The notes below the pieces were generated by a model. The model had not been told where the DNA came from. It saw nothing but the letters and a program-made list of their open reading frames with translations, and made no database searches. From assembly GCF_021603645.1 (NCBI RefSeq), contig NZ_BQHJ01000002.1:558001-622000 (forward strand): 64,000 nt of DNA, read 5' to 3'. The stretch's first letter is position 1; the number at the start of each line of letters is the position of its first letter. This stretch comes from Pseudomonas pseudonitroreducens (GTDB taxonomy: Bacteria > Pseudomonadota > Gammaproteobacteria > Pseudomonadales > Pseudomonadaceae). Of this stretch, positions 46,890-55,554 are shown piece by piece. The translations under genes and the position numbers were made by a program.

Positions 46890-48258
46890 GCCCGGTCTCC
46901 AGCCAACCCAGCGGGGATGCCGAGGTGTGAGGCAAATTCAGGCGTTCGATGCCGGCGTGCCAGTCGCCCAGGCGCTCGGCGTCCAGCGCTTCACCCGGCG
47001 GCGCTTGCAGCAGCCAGACGCGAGTGGCGGCGGCGCAACGCGACAGTTCGGCGATCAACGCCAGGGTGCCGCGATCCGGCGAGCGGCGCGGGTCGCAGGC
47101 AATCACCAAACGCGCCGGCGGGTAGCGGGTGAGCTGCTCCAGCAGGCGGCGACGCTGGGCGCCGTCGTCGAGGTCGCCGGCATTGGCAATCCCCTCCGGC
47201 AGCTTCGGCGGCCAGTTGGCTCGGTCCAGCAGTTCGATGGAGACCAGCAATGCGCCATCGGCGGTGGACGCCGGCAACTGCGCTTGCGGTTCGACCAGTT
47301 CATCCGGCGCCGCGTCGCTCACGCCCAGGCGCTCGCTGGCTGGCATCAGGCGCTCGCGCAACAAGGCGTAGCCAGGCAGCGAAACATCCAGCGCCAGCTG
47401 CGCACGCCCGCGCTTCCAGCGCCACAGGCAGAGCAGCCAGAGCGCGCCGCGCAGGATCACGCCGTACACCAGCAGAATTCCCACCAGCCAGCCGGCCCAG
47501 GCGTGGCGCGCGTTTTCACTGGCCACCAGGGCATCGCCGCTGGCGCGCACCAGATCGGAGTCCGGCTGCGGGAAGCCGAGCAGCGACGGCAGTGCGCCGA
47601 GGCTGTGGGTCAGTGCGATGAAGGTGTCACCGCCAAGGATGGTGGTCTCCCAGACAAAGCCGTAGCGCCGCGTCGCCAGCAGCGCCAGCATCACGCCCAG
47701 CGCGGTCGTCAGCGCGACCAGCCACAGGCCATGGACCAGCAGGCCGAGTGCCCAGCGTGTGAGTTTCTGCCGATCCAGCAGCACCAGCAGCGCGGGCGCC
47801 AGTTGCGCGGCGTGGGCATCGCGGGCGAGCTTGCCACTCAGCCACAACCACAGACGCCCCAGCGCCCCGGCTGCCTCGCCGCCGGCGAAGAACGCCAGCG
47901 TCCAGCCAATCAGGGTAATCAGGTGCAGCCCGAGCAGGCTGGCCAGTGCCCAGAACACGTTGACCGGGCGCTGCCCGTCGCCCAGCGCGGCAAAGGCCAG
48001 GCCGCCGCCGGTGAACAGCGCCAGCACCAGCAGCAGGTAGATCGACAGGCGCGCACCCTGGCTCCAGGTGCGCAAGGCAGCGCGCTGGCCGTCGCGTTCG
48101 GCCAGCAGCAGCGCACGGCTCTGCAGGCGCTGGGCGAGGTCGCCACCGCCGACGATGGCACGGCGATTGGCCTCGCTGTCTTCCAGGGGGCCGACCTGTT
48201 CCTCGCGCAGGCGCACAGCCTCGCACAGCCACAGGGATTGGAGGGCGGACTCGCTCAC
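46882..48258 (-). CDS. DUF2868 membrane protein
   Basis: I set the start at GTG 48258 because GGAGA precedes it by a few bases; a more upstream ATG (48333) adds 25 non-conserved residues. The 458-residue protein has a charged N-terminus, then hydrophobic segments at about 78-98, 110-130, 180-205 and 265-290, and a soluble C-terminal half of Rossmann-like appearance (LVIACDPRRSPDRGTLALI). It belongs to the DUF2868 group that is regularly paired with the DUF3482 GTPase. A membrane-anchored partner of that GTPase is the simplest reading; no function is known to me. Confidence 0.8.
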   Translation of the reverse strand: MSESALQSLWLCEAVRLREEQVGPLEDSEANRRAIVGGGDLAQRLQSRALLLAERDGQRAALRTWSQGARLSIYLLLVLALFTGGGLAFAALGDGQRPVNVFWALASLLGLHLITLIGWTLAFFAGGEAAGALGRLWLWLSGKLARDAHAAQLAPALLVLLDRQKLTRWALGLLVHGLWLVALTTALGVMLALLATRRYGFVWETTILGGDTFIALTHSLGALPSLLGFPQPDSDLVRASGDALVASENARHAWAGWLVGILLVYGVILRGALWLLCLWRWKRGRAQLALDVSLPGYALLRERLMPASERLGVSDAAPDELVEPQAQLPASTADGALLVSIELLDRANWPPKLPEGIANAGDLDDGAQRRRLLEQLTRYPPARLVIACDPRRSPDRGTLALIAELSRCAAATRVWLLQAPPGEALDAERLGDWHAGIERLNLPHTSASPLGWLETGHD

Positions 48259-48436
48259 GGGTTCTCCGACATCGGTGTTCGCCAGCAAGGATAACCGCTG
48301 CTCGCCGCGGCGTCCCGGCACCGCCGGTAACACCCTGCATCGTCAACCAAACCAAGGAGGGGCTCTCGTCCGGCGCAGGCGGGCTCAGACTCAGCCGATA
48401 GCACTGCCCCTATAAAAACAACAATGAGGCCTCGCC

Positions 48437-49459
48437 ATGCTGCGCTCGCTGCTCAGTGCCTTGCCCCTGCTGCTCGCCGCCACCACCGCGGCGGCCGTGG
48501 AAACACCGCCGGTACGCCCCTCCGACTGGGGGCCGGATACGCCGCTGATGCAGGCCGTGCCGCCGCGCCAGCTGGACGCCAGTGTCAGCGCCCGGCAGTC
48601 CGCCAGCAATACCTCGCAACTGTGGATCAGCCAGACCGACTTCCGCCTGCACGACGACATCGGCTTCTTCATCCGCAAGATGCTGATCCAGATGAGCCCG
48701 GTGGCGGGCACTGGAACACCACTGATGCTCGACGACCCGAAGTCCATGGTCGCGCGCATCCAGGCCGGGGACATCTTCGTCGCCGACGCCACCCTCGCCA
48801 GCCTGCTCAACGAAGAGCTGCGCAACGCCAACGCGCCGGTGCGCAACCTGAAACTCAGCACCCGCGCCGATGGCCAGGAAGTCCACGGCGAACTGCTGCG
48901 CAAGGGGCGCTGGCGGCCGCTGCGGATGGTCACCGGGATCGAGCAGGCCGGGCCGCTGAAGGTGGCGCTGGTGCCGCAGCGGATCTACGTCGACAACGTG
49001 GACGTCACGCCGTCACTGAGCGCCGCGTCCATCGAGATGTCCGAGGTGCTGCAACTGCACACCGCGCACATGCAGCTGATCGGCAACCGCATCCTGGTCG
49101 ACCTCGACGGCCTGTTCCCGCCGCCGCGCCTGGACTTCACCGTGCGCCGCCTGAAACTCGCCGATGGTGGCATGGACCTGCTGCTGGGCAGTGAGCTGGC
49201 CGAGCTGAAATGGCCGCAGCTCAAGGCACCGAAAAGCTACATGTTCATCGAGGGCGGCGACATCAAGATGGCGCGGACCATCCTGGTGAAGGCCTACGCG
49301 CTGTTCACCAGTCTCAGCCCCGACGCACCGCTGCTGTTCAACCTCTACGATTACCGCCGCCAGCTGCAGTACGGCGAAATCCGCCTGCGCGAGGACGGCA
49401 TGGTGCACATCGCCGTCTCGCCGGTGAAGGCGCCCGCCCCGGAGGAGAAAGCCCTATGA
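48437..49459 (+). CDS. Exported protein of unknown function, paralogue of its neighbour (A)
   Basis: The 340-residue protein has a signal peptide (MLRSLLSALPLLLAATTAAA). The mature part is beta-rich and lacks Cys. DDIGFFIRKMLIQMSPV near residue 75 and the C-terminal block SYMFIEGGDIKMARTILVK ... LLFNLYDYRRQLQYGEIRL recur in altered form in the next gene. It has no lipobox and no catalytic motif. The pair overlaps by four bases (ATGA). Confidence 0.78.
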   Translation: MLRSLLSALPLLLAATTAAAVETPPVRPSDWGPDTPLMQAVPPRQLDASVSARQSASNTSQLWISQTDFRLHDDIGFFIRKMLIQMSPVAGTGTPLMLDDPKSMVARIQAGDIFVADATLASLLNEELRNANAPVRNLKLSTRADGQEVHGELLRKGRWRPLRMVTGIEQAGPLKVALVPQRIYVDNVDVTPSLSAASIEMSEVLQLHTAHMQLIGNRILVDLDGLFPPPRLDFTVRRLKLADGGMDLLLGSELAELKWPQLKAPKSYMFIEGGDIKMARTILVKAYALFTSLSPDAPLLFNLYDYRRQLQYGEIRLREDGMVHIAVSPVKAPAPEEKAL

Positions 49460-50523
49460 GAACCCTCCTCGCTTCCCTGCTCCTGCTGGCGTTTGCCGGC
49501 AACGCCGCCGCCGAGAGCGCCATCGACAAGCAGCAGCGCGAACTGGGCGTGCTGCGCCAGGGCTGGTTCCAGCAGACGCCGCCGGCAGCGGACTTCAAGG
49601 CCAGCCGGCCGGGCGGCCTGCGCGACTCCGGCCAGGACGGCGTGGGCATCCTGCTGAACAACGTCGACCTCTATTTTCAGGACGGCATCGGCTTCCACAG
49701 CCCGCAGCTCAAGGGCTGGCTGGTGCCGCTCAAGGCCGGCGAGCCGATCGACTTCGACCGCCCGCAGGACATGCGCATCAACGTCTCCGAGGGCGAGGTG
49801 ATCCTCAGCCCCGAGCAGCTCGCCAACCTGTTCAACCGGCACATCCTCGATTACCCGGAGACCATGCTGCGCGGCTTCCAGCTGAGCGTCGAAGGCGACC
49901 GCCTGCTGGTCTCCGGCGAGGTGCAGCCGCTGGGCGTCGGCCCCTGGCTGCCGCTGCGGCTGTCCGGCACGGTGAAGCTCGACGGCGACAACCTCGACTA
50001 CCAGCCCGACAGCGTGAAGGTGCTCGGCGTGCCCAGCTACGGCGCGATGAGCCTGGTGGGCCTGCGCCTGGATTCACTGGTGACCCTGGAGCGCCCCGGC
50101 GCGGTGCTGCAGGACAACGTGATGCACCTGAACTACCACCAGGTCTTCCCGCTGGTGGGCATCGATGGCCGCGTCGAATCCAGCTGGCTGGATGCCAAGG
50201 GCCTGCACCTGAAATTCGCGCCCAAGCCCGGCGCCACTTCGCTGGCCTTCGAACCGCCGCGCCAGGCAGGGCCGTCCTATATCTGGCTGCAATCGGGGGA
50301 CCTGAAGATCTTCGAGATCCTCATCACCTACTCGCAGGTTCTGCTCAAGGCCGAGCGGCCCGAGCAGACGCTGTCGTTCAACCTCAAGGACTATCGCAAG
50401 GTGCTCTCCACCGGCATCACCCAGGTCAACGAGGACGGCACCTTCTTCATGCGCGTTCCGCCAGCCGCCGGCCCCGACGAGGGTGAGCGGCTGGTATCCT
50501 TTGGCACTGGGAGTTCCCACTGA
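49456..50523 (+). CDS. Exported protein of unknown function, paralogue of its neighbour (B)
   Basis: The 355-residue protein has a signal peptide (RTLLASLLLLAFAGNAAAES), with GGAGGAGAAAG just before the ATG. DGIGFHSPQLKGWLVPLKAG matches DDIGFFIRKMLIQMSPVAG of protein A, and SYIWLQSGDLKIFEILITYS ... LSFNLKDYRKVLSTGI matches its C-terminal block, so the genes are a diverged tandem duplication. The middle part resembles a lipid- or ligand-binding beta structure (LSVEGDRLLVSGEVQPLGVG), but this is impression only. The folA start codon follows 20 bases after the stop. Confidence 0.78.
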   Translation: MRTLLASLLLLAFAGNAAAESAIDKQQRELGVLRQGWFQQTPPAADFKASRPGGLRDSGQDGVGILLNNVDLYFQDGIGFHSPQLKGWLVPLKAGEPIDFDRPQDMRINVSEGEVILSPEQLANLFNRHILDYPETMLRGFQLSVEGDRLLVSGEVQPLGVGPWLPLRLSGTVKLDGDNLDYQPDSVKVLGVPSYGAMSLVGLRLDSLVTLERPGAVLQDNVMHLNYHQVFPLVGIDGRVESSWLDAKGLHLKFAPKPGATSLAFEPPRQAGPSYIWLQSGDLKIFEILITYSQVLLKAERPEQTLSFNLKDYRKVLSTGITQVNEDGTFFMRVPPAAGPDEGERLVSFGTGSSH

Positions 50524-50543
50524 TGTTCAGCACTGGAGTCACG

Positions 50544-51056
50544 ATGTCCGAAGCCCTGCCCCTGGCGATGATCGCCGCCCTTGCCGACAACCGCGTGATC
50601 GGCGTCGACAACCGCCTGCCCTGGCACCTACCGCAGGACCTCAAGCACTTCAAGGCAATGACCCTGGGCAAACCGGTGATCATGGGCCGCAAGACCTGGG
50701 ATTCGCTGGGCCGCCCGCTGCCGGGCCGGCTGAACATCGTGATCACCCGCCAGGCCGGGCTGAAGCTGGAAGGCGCGGAAGTCTTCACCAGCCTCGACGC
50801 CGCCCTTGAGCGCGCCGCCGAATGGGCGAAGCAGGAAGAGGCCGAGGAACTGATGCTGATCGGCGGAGCGCAGCTGTATGGCGAAGCCCTTGCTCGCGCC
50901 GACCGCCTCTACCTGACCCGTGTGGGGTTGAGCCCGGCGGGTGACGCGCACTTCCCGGAAGTGGATGAAGCGCACTGGCATCTGGCGTCGAGCATCGAGC
51001 ATGACGCCGAGGGCGAGACGCCGGCTTATGCGTTCGAGGTGTGGGAGCGGGCTTGA
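50544..51056 (+). CDS. folA: Dihydrofolate reductase
   Basis: FolA regenerates tetrahydrofolate and is the trimethoprim target. The 170-residue protein has ALADNRVIGVDNRLPWHLPQ with the substrate-binding region (Asp in NRLPWHLPQD), MGRKTWDSLGRPLPGR for NADPH, and MLIGGAQLYGEAL. ATG 50544 is preceded by GGAG five bases upstream; ATG 50523 is an alternative that adds seven residues. Confidence 0.95.
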   Translation: MSEALPLAMIAALADNRVIGVDNRLPWHLPQDLKHFKAMTLGKPVIMGRKTWDSLGRPLPGRLNIVITRQAGLKLEGAEVFTSLDAALERAAEWAKQEEAEELMLIGGAQLYGEALARADRLYLTRVGLSPAGDAHFPEVDEAHWHLASSIEHDAEGETPAYAFEVWERA

Positions 51057-51073
51057 GTCTTTAGACCAAGAGC

Positions 51074-51218
51074 CCCTCACCCTAACCCTCTCCCGGAGGT
51101 AGAGGGGACCGACCGGCACGCATTGAAAGCTCTGCGTTAGCTGGGCGCATCAGTGAAAGCAGGACTCATCTCGGCACATACGGCCCCCTCTCCCCCTGGG
51201 AGAGGGCTGGGGTGAGGG
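51074..51218. repeat. Dispersed palindromic repeat, copy 2
   Basis: It opens CCCTCACCCTAACCCTCTCCC-GGAGGTAGAGGGG and closes CCCCTCTCCCCCTGGGAGAGGG-CTGGGGTGAGGG. The core is longer than in the other copies and of different sequence, so only the terminal hairpins are shared. Confidence 0.85.
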
Positions 51219-51243
51219 ACCGCCCAACACCGATCCTCCAATG

Positions 51244-51279
51244 AAAAACGCCGCCCCGGTCCCCCGGCGCGGCGTTTTT
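51244..51279 (-). terminator. Terminator of the acyl-CoA dehydrogenase operon
   Basis: AAAAACGCCG...CGGCGTTTTT (51244-51253 and 51270-51279) encloses further complementary GC sequence. Read on the minus strand it lies 15 bases after the acyl-CoA dehydrogenase stop and ends in a T run; it can also serve folA. Confidence 0.88.
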
Positions 51280-51294
51280 CGTTACCTCACGCCA

Positions 51295-53085
51295 TCAGAA
51301 CGCAAAGTGCTCCGCGTCCAGCCCCATCAGGCAATCCGCACCGCCCAACAGGGCCTCACGGTGCATGCTGGCGCGCGGCAGGATGCGCTTGACGTAGAAC
51401 TCGGCGCTGGCCAGCTTGGCGCGGTAGAAGTCCGCGTCGCCTTCGCCAGCCGCCAGCTTCGCCTGGGCCACGCCGGCGGCCTGCACCCACAGCCCCGCCA
51501 GCAGCACGTAGGAGCAGTACTGCAGGAAGTCCACCGAGGCGGCGCCGATTTCCTGCGGGTCGCGCTGGCAGGCGGCGATCACCTCGCTGGTCAGGCTGCG
51601 CCATTCCAGCAGGCGTTGACGCACGCTTTCTGCCAGGCCGGCCAGTTCGGTGCGGGCGCCCGCGGTCTCGCAGGCAGCCGCCAGCTCGCCGATCAGCGCA
51701 TTCAACTCCGTACCGCCGTCGCCCAGCAGCTTGCGACGGATCAGGTCGAGCGCCTGGATGCCGTTGGTGCCTTCGTAGATCTGCGTGATGCGGCTGTCGC
51801 GCATCAATTGCTCCATGCCCCACTCGCGGATGTAGCCATGGCCGCCATAGAGCTGCACGCCGAGGCTGGAGACCTCCTGGCCGACATCGGTGAAGAACGA
51901 CTTCACGATGGGGATCAGCAGCGCCGCACGCTTGCTCGCGGCCTTGCGCGCATCGGCCTCGGGATGGCCGTGCTCCAGGTCCAGTTCACGGGCGCACAGC
52001 GCCGACACCATCCGGCAGCCCTCGGTGAGGGTCTTCTGGGTCAGCAGCATGCGCCGCACGTCCGGGTGGACGATGATCGGGTCGGCGGCCTTGGACGGCT
52101 CCGCGGCGCCGGTCAGCGCGCGCGATTGCAGGCGCTCGCGGGCGTAGGCCAGTGCGCCCTGGCAGGAGCGCTCGGCGATGCCCAGGCCCTGCAGGCCGAC
52201 CTGGAAGCGCGCGTCGTTCATCATGGTGAACATGCACGCCAGGCCCTGGTTGGCCTGGCCGATCAGCCAGCCGGTGGCGCCGTCGAAGTTCATCACGCAG
52301 GTGGATGCGCCCTTGATGCCCATCTTGTGCTCGATGGCGCCACAGCTCAGGGCGTTGCGCGCGCCCGGCGTGCCGTCGGGGTTGGCAATGAATTTCGGCA
52401 CGAGGAGCAGGCTGATGCCCTTCACCCCGGCCGGAGCATCGGGCAGGCGCGCCAGCACCAGGTGGACGATGTTCTCCGAGAGGTCCTGCTCGCCGCCGCT
52501 GATGAAGATCTTGCTGCCGCTGACCCGGTATCTGCCATCAGCCTGCGGTTCGGCGCGGGTGCGCAGCAGCGCGAGATCGGTGCCGGCCTGGGGCTCGGTG
52601 AGGCACATGGTGCCGCTCCACACGCCGCTGACCATCTTGGCCAGGTAGTCGCGCTGAAGCTCAGGTGCGCCGTGCTTGTACAGCGCCAGCACCGCGCCCT
52701 CGGTCAGGCCGGAATAGACGCGGAAGGACAGCGAGGCGGCCATCAGCATCTCGTGGAAGCTGGCCGAGACCATCTGCGGGAAGCCCTGGCCGCCGAACTC
52801 GGTCGGCCCGGTCATGCTCGCCCAGCCGTTGTCGCAGTATTGCCTGTACGCGTCGCGGAAGCCGTCCGGCGTGGTGACTTCGCCATTGAGCAAGGTCGCG
52901 CCCTGCTCGTCGCTGTTGCGGTTCAGCGGCGCAACCACTTCGCCGGTATAGCGCGCGCCCTCTTCCAGCACGCCGTCGATCAGCTCGCGGTCAAGGCCGT
53001 TGCCCAGCAGCTCGCAATGGCCGCTGACGTCGAACAGTTCATGGAGAACGAAGCGCATGTCGCGCAGGGGTGCCTGGTAACTCAT
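51295..53085 (-). CDS. Acyl-CoA dehydrogenase family protein
   Basis: This is an FAD flavoenzyme that introduces a trans-2 double bond in an acyl-CoA. The 596 residues match the long FadE5/DmdC-type subgroup rather than the 380-residue short one. Motifs: TEFGGQGFPQMV, GTMCLTEPQAGTDLALLRT for FAD, YRVSGSKIFISGGEQD, YGGHGYIREWGMEQLMRD and RITQIYEGTNGIQALDL with the catalytic Glu. It starts two bases after the hydroxyacyl-CoA dehydrogenase stop and so shares its message. Chain-length preference is unknown. Confidence 0.9.
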   Translation of the reverse strand: MSYQAPLRDMRFVLHELFDVSGHCELLGNGLDRELIDGVLEEGARYTGEVVAPLNRNSDEQGATLLNGEVTTPDGFRDAYRQYCDNGWASMTGPTEFGGQGFPQMVSASFHEMLMAASLSFRVYSGLTEGAVLALYKHGAPELQRDYLAKMVSGVWSGTMCLTEPQAGTDLALLRTRAEPQADGRYRVSGSKIFISGGEQDLSENIVHLVLARLPDAPAGVKGISLLLVPKFIANPDGTPGARNALSCGAIEHKMGIKGASTCVMNFDGATGWLIGQANQGLACMFTMMNDARFQVGLQGLGIAERSCQGALAYARERLQSRALTGAAEPSKAADPIIVHPDVRRMLLTQKTLTEGCRMVSALCARELDLEHGHPEADARKAASKRAALLIPIVKSFFTDVGQEVSSLGVQLYGGHGYIREWGMEQLMRDSRITQIYEGTNGIQALDLIRRKLLGDGGTELNALIGELAAACETAGARTELAGLAESVRQRLLEWRSLTSEVIAACQRDPQEIGAASVDFLQYCSYVLLAGLWVQAAGVAQAKLAAGEGDADFYRAKLASAEFYVKRILPRASMHREALLGGADCLMGLDAEHFAF

Positions 53086-53087
53086 GT

Positions 53088-54323
53088 TCAGTGCTCCTGT
53101 TTCACGTCGGCGAAGCGGCTATTGGCGGCGGCCAGGCGCTCGATCAGCGCGGCCGGCTGCCAGTGCGCGCCATGCTCGCCGGCCAGGTCACGCAGGCGTG
53201 CCAGCACGCTCTGCAGGCCCTGGGCATCGGCCCAGGCCATTGGGCCGGACTTGTCCTTCGGGAAGCCATAACCATTGAGGTAAACGGTGTCGATATCGGC
53301 ACTGGTGGAAGCGATGCCTTCATCGAGGATCTTCGCGCCTTCGTTGACCAGCGCCAGCAGGCAGCGCTCGAGGATTTCCTCGGCGCCGATGTCGCGCCGG
53401 GAATAGCCCAGGCGCTCGGATTCGCGCACCACCAGGGCGTCGACTTCCGGGTCGTGCTCGGCCTGGCGGCTGCCCGGCTCGTAGTGATAGAAGCCGTTGC
53501 CGCTCTTCTGCCCGAAGCGGCCCATCTCGCACAGGCGGTTGTCCACCTGCACGGTCGGCGCATCCTGACCCTTGCCGGCCAGCCCGCGGGCGCGCCATTC
53601 GAGGTCGATGCCGACCACGTCGAACATGCGGAACGGCCCCATGGCGAAACCGAAGCCCTGGATCGCCGCGTCAACCTGATGCGGCAGCGAACCCTCGAGG
53701 ATCAGCCGGCGCGATTCCTGGACGTATTTTTCCAGCATGCGGTTGCCGATGAAGCCGTGGCAGTTGCCGGCCACCACACTGACCTTGCCCATGCGTTCGC
53801 CCAGTTCCAGCGCGGCTTCGAGCACGGCGGGCGCAGTCTTGGCACCGCGCACGATCTCCAGCAGCTTCATGATGTGCGCCGGGCTGAAGAAGTGCAGGCC
53901 GAGTACCTGGGACGGCCGCGAGGTCACCGCAGCGATGGCGTCGACATCCAGGTAGGAGGTGTTGGAGGCGAGGATCGCCGAGGGTTTCAGTGCCGCGTCC
54001 AGTTCACGGAAGATCGACTGCTTGAGCTCGAGGTTCTCGTACACCGCCTCGATCACCAGGTCCACTTCACGGATAGCCGCGTAGTTCGCCGCCTGGGAGA
54101 TGCGCGCACGCCGACGGGCCGCCTCGGCCTCGTCGATGCGCCCCTGGCGCACGTTGTGGGCGTAGGTGTCGGCCACGGTGCCGAGGGCCTGGGTGAGCAT
54201 CTGCGGGTTGTTGTCCAGCCACAGGACCTGCACGCCGGCGTTCGCCAGGCACATGGCAATGTCCCGGCCCATGGTGCCGGCGCCGATGACGGCAGCGCTG
54301 GCGATGCGGATGTTCTGGCTCAT
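53088..54323 (-). CDS. 3-hydroxyacyl-CoA dehydrogenase
   Basis: The 411-residue NAD-dependent enzyme has Rossmann motif AAVIGAGTMGRDIAMCLANAG at the N-terminus (first 20 residues visible from A to A), ASNTSYLDVDAIAA, LGLHFFSPAHIMKLLEIVRG with the catalytic His, and GNCHGFIGNRMLEKY, followed by the duplicated C-terminal helical domain (IDTVYLNGYGFPKDKSGPM), as in the C-terminal half of FadB. No crotonase domain is fused. ATG 54323 follows AGAGGAAC. Together with the acyl-CoA dehydrogenase it covers two of the four beta-oxidation steps. Confidence 0.9.
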   Translation of the reverse strand: MSQNIRIASAAVIGAGTMGRDIAMCLANAGVQVLWLDNNPQMLTQALGTVADTYAHNVRQGRIDEAEAARRRARISQAANYAAIREVDLVIEAVYENLELKQSIFRELDAALKPSAILASNTSYLDVDAIAAVTSRPSQVLGLHFFSPAHIMKLLEIVRGAKTAPAVLEAALELGERMGKVSVVAGNCHGFIGNRMLEKYVQESRRLILEGSLPHQVDAAIQGFGFAMGPFRMFDVVGIDLEWRARGLAGKGQDAPTVQVDNRLCEMGRFGQKSGNGFYHYEPGSRQAEHDPEVDALVVRESERLGYSRRDIGAEEILERCLLALVNEGAKILDEGIASTSADIDTVYLNGYGFPKDKSGPMAWADAQGLQSVLARLRDLAGEHGAHWQPAALIERLAAANSRFADVKQEH

Positions 54324-54427
54324 GTTGTTCCTCTTGTCAGCCTGAAACGCTCGTTTGAAGACCACTCACCTTAGGGAAGGCGGTACTATTTTTGAAATTT
54401 TGAGTTGTGATACGCGGCATTCAGCTG

Positions 54428-55327
54428 ATGAATATGAATACGTTCGACCTCAACCTGCTACGGGTACTGGATGCGCTGCTGCGCGAGCGCAACGTTTCCC
54501 GCGCGGCGGAGCGCCTGGCGCTGAGCCAGCCGGCGGTGAGCAACGCACTGAACCGCCTGCGCGAGCTGCTCGATGACCCGTTGCTGGTGCGTGTCGGCCG
54601 GGCGATGCAGCCGACGCCACGGGCGCTGGAGCTGGAAGCGCCGATTCGCGACGCCCTGCAGCGCATCGGCCAGAGCCTGGCCGGTGGCGACACCTTCGAC
54701 CCGGCGCGCAGCCGCCAGCGCTTTACCCTGGCGCTGACCGACTATGTGGAAGCGCTGTGCATGCCGCGCCTGCTCGACAGCCTGGGTGGCGCGGCGCCGG
54801 GCATGCGCCTGAGCATCCAGCACCTGACGCCGACACTGCCAGCCGAGGCGCTGGACAAGGGCAACCTAGACCTGGTGCTGGGGCGCTTCGAGGAATTGCC
54901 GGCACGCTTCCAGCGCCGCCCCTGGGCCAGCGAAACGCTGCGCCTGCTGGCCCGACGCGGGCATCCGCAGGTGGACGGCGGGCTCGATCTGCAGACCTTT
55001 CTCCAGCAGCGCCACCTGTGGGTTTCCGGCGGGCAGACCAAGGGCATGGTCGACCAGTGGCTGGCCAGCCAGGGACTCAAGCGGGAGGTCGCCTACACCA
55101 CGCCGAACTACCTGCAGGCGGCGCACCTGGTGGCGACCACGGATCTGCTGACGGTACTGCCGACGCGCCTGGCCGTCTATTTCGCGGAGCTCTTGCCGTT
55201 GCAGGTACTGGAGTTGCCGTTTGATGTCGGACAGTTCCAGCTGGAACTGGTGTACCTCGCCCAGCGCGAGCGGGACACGGCGCTGCAGTGGTTGGTCGAG
55301 CGGATTGTCGAAGCGGCACCGGATTGA
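54428..55327 (+). CDS. LysR family transcriptional regulator
   Basis: The 299-residue regulator has an N-terminal winged helix-turn-helix (FDLNLLRVLDALL, RNVSRAAERLALSQPAVSNAL) and a C-terminal effector domain. The start is ATG 54428 or 54434; neither has a strong Shine-Dalgarno. It is divergent from the two acyl-CoA dehydrogenase genes across 104 bases, the classical LysR arrangement, so control of that operon by an acyl-CoA-like effector is likely. The AT-rich patch TATTTTTGAAATTTTGAG in the gap could hold the operator. Confidence 0.9.
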   Translation: MNMNTFDLNLLRVLDALLRERNVSRAAERLALSQPAVSNALNRLRELLDDPLLVRVGRAMQPTPRALELEAPIRDALQRIGQSLAGGDTFDPARSRQRFTLALTDYVEALCMPRLLDSLGGAAPGMRLSIQHLTPTLPAEALDKGNLDLVLGRFEELPARFQRRPWASETLRLLARRGHPQVDGGLDLQTFLQQRHLWVSGGQTKGMVDQWLASQGLKREVAYTTPNYLQAAHLVATTDLLTVLPTRLAVYFAELLPLQVLELPFDVGQFQLELVYLAQRERDTALQWLVERIVEAAPD

Positions 55328-55367
55328 GGGCGGGGCACGCAAATGTGAACCTTGCGCTCGGGGGCTA

Positions 55368-55482
55368 CCCTCACCCCCGCCCTCTCCCAGAGGGAGAGGG
55401 AGCTGTCCGCACCGGCTGATGGCACGGTTACAGCCGGCACGCTCCAGTCCCCTCGCCCTCTGGGAGAGGGTTAGGGTGAGGG
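55368..55482. repeat. Dispersed palindromic repeat, copy 3
   Basis: It opens CCCTCACCCCCGCCCTCTCCC-AGAGGGAGAGGG and closes CCCTCGCCCTCTGGGAGAGGG-TTAGGGTGAGGG. The core contains CGCACCGGCTGATGG, shared with copy 1 and, in reverse orientation, with copy 4. It lies between convergent genes. Confidence 0.88.
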
Positions 55483-55520
55483 AAGACACAGGCTCGGGGG
55501 CGGGCGGTGTGCAGAAGAAA

Positions 55521-55550
55521 GCAGAAACGCGCCCGGAGGCGCGTTTCGTG
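55521..55550 (-). terminator. Terminator of the nitroreductase gene
   Basis: GAAACGCGCC-CGGA-GGCGCGTTTC (55524-55547) is a perfect 10-bp stem with a tetraloop directly after the nitroreductase stop on the minus strand, followed there by a T/C-rich tract. Confidence 0.85.
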
Positions 55551-55554
55551 GGGG

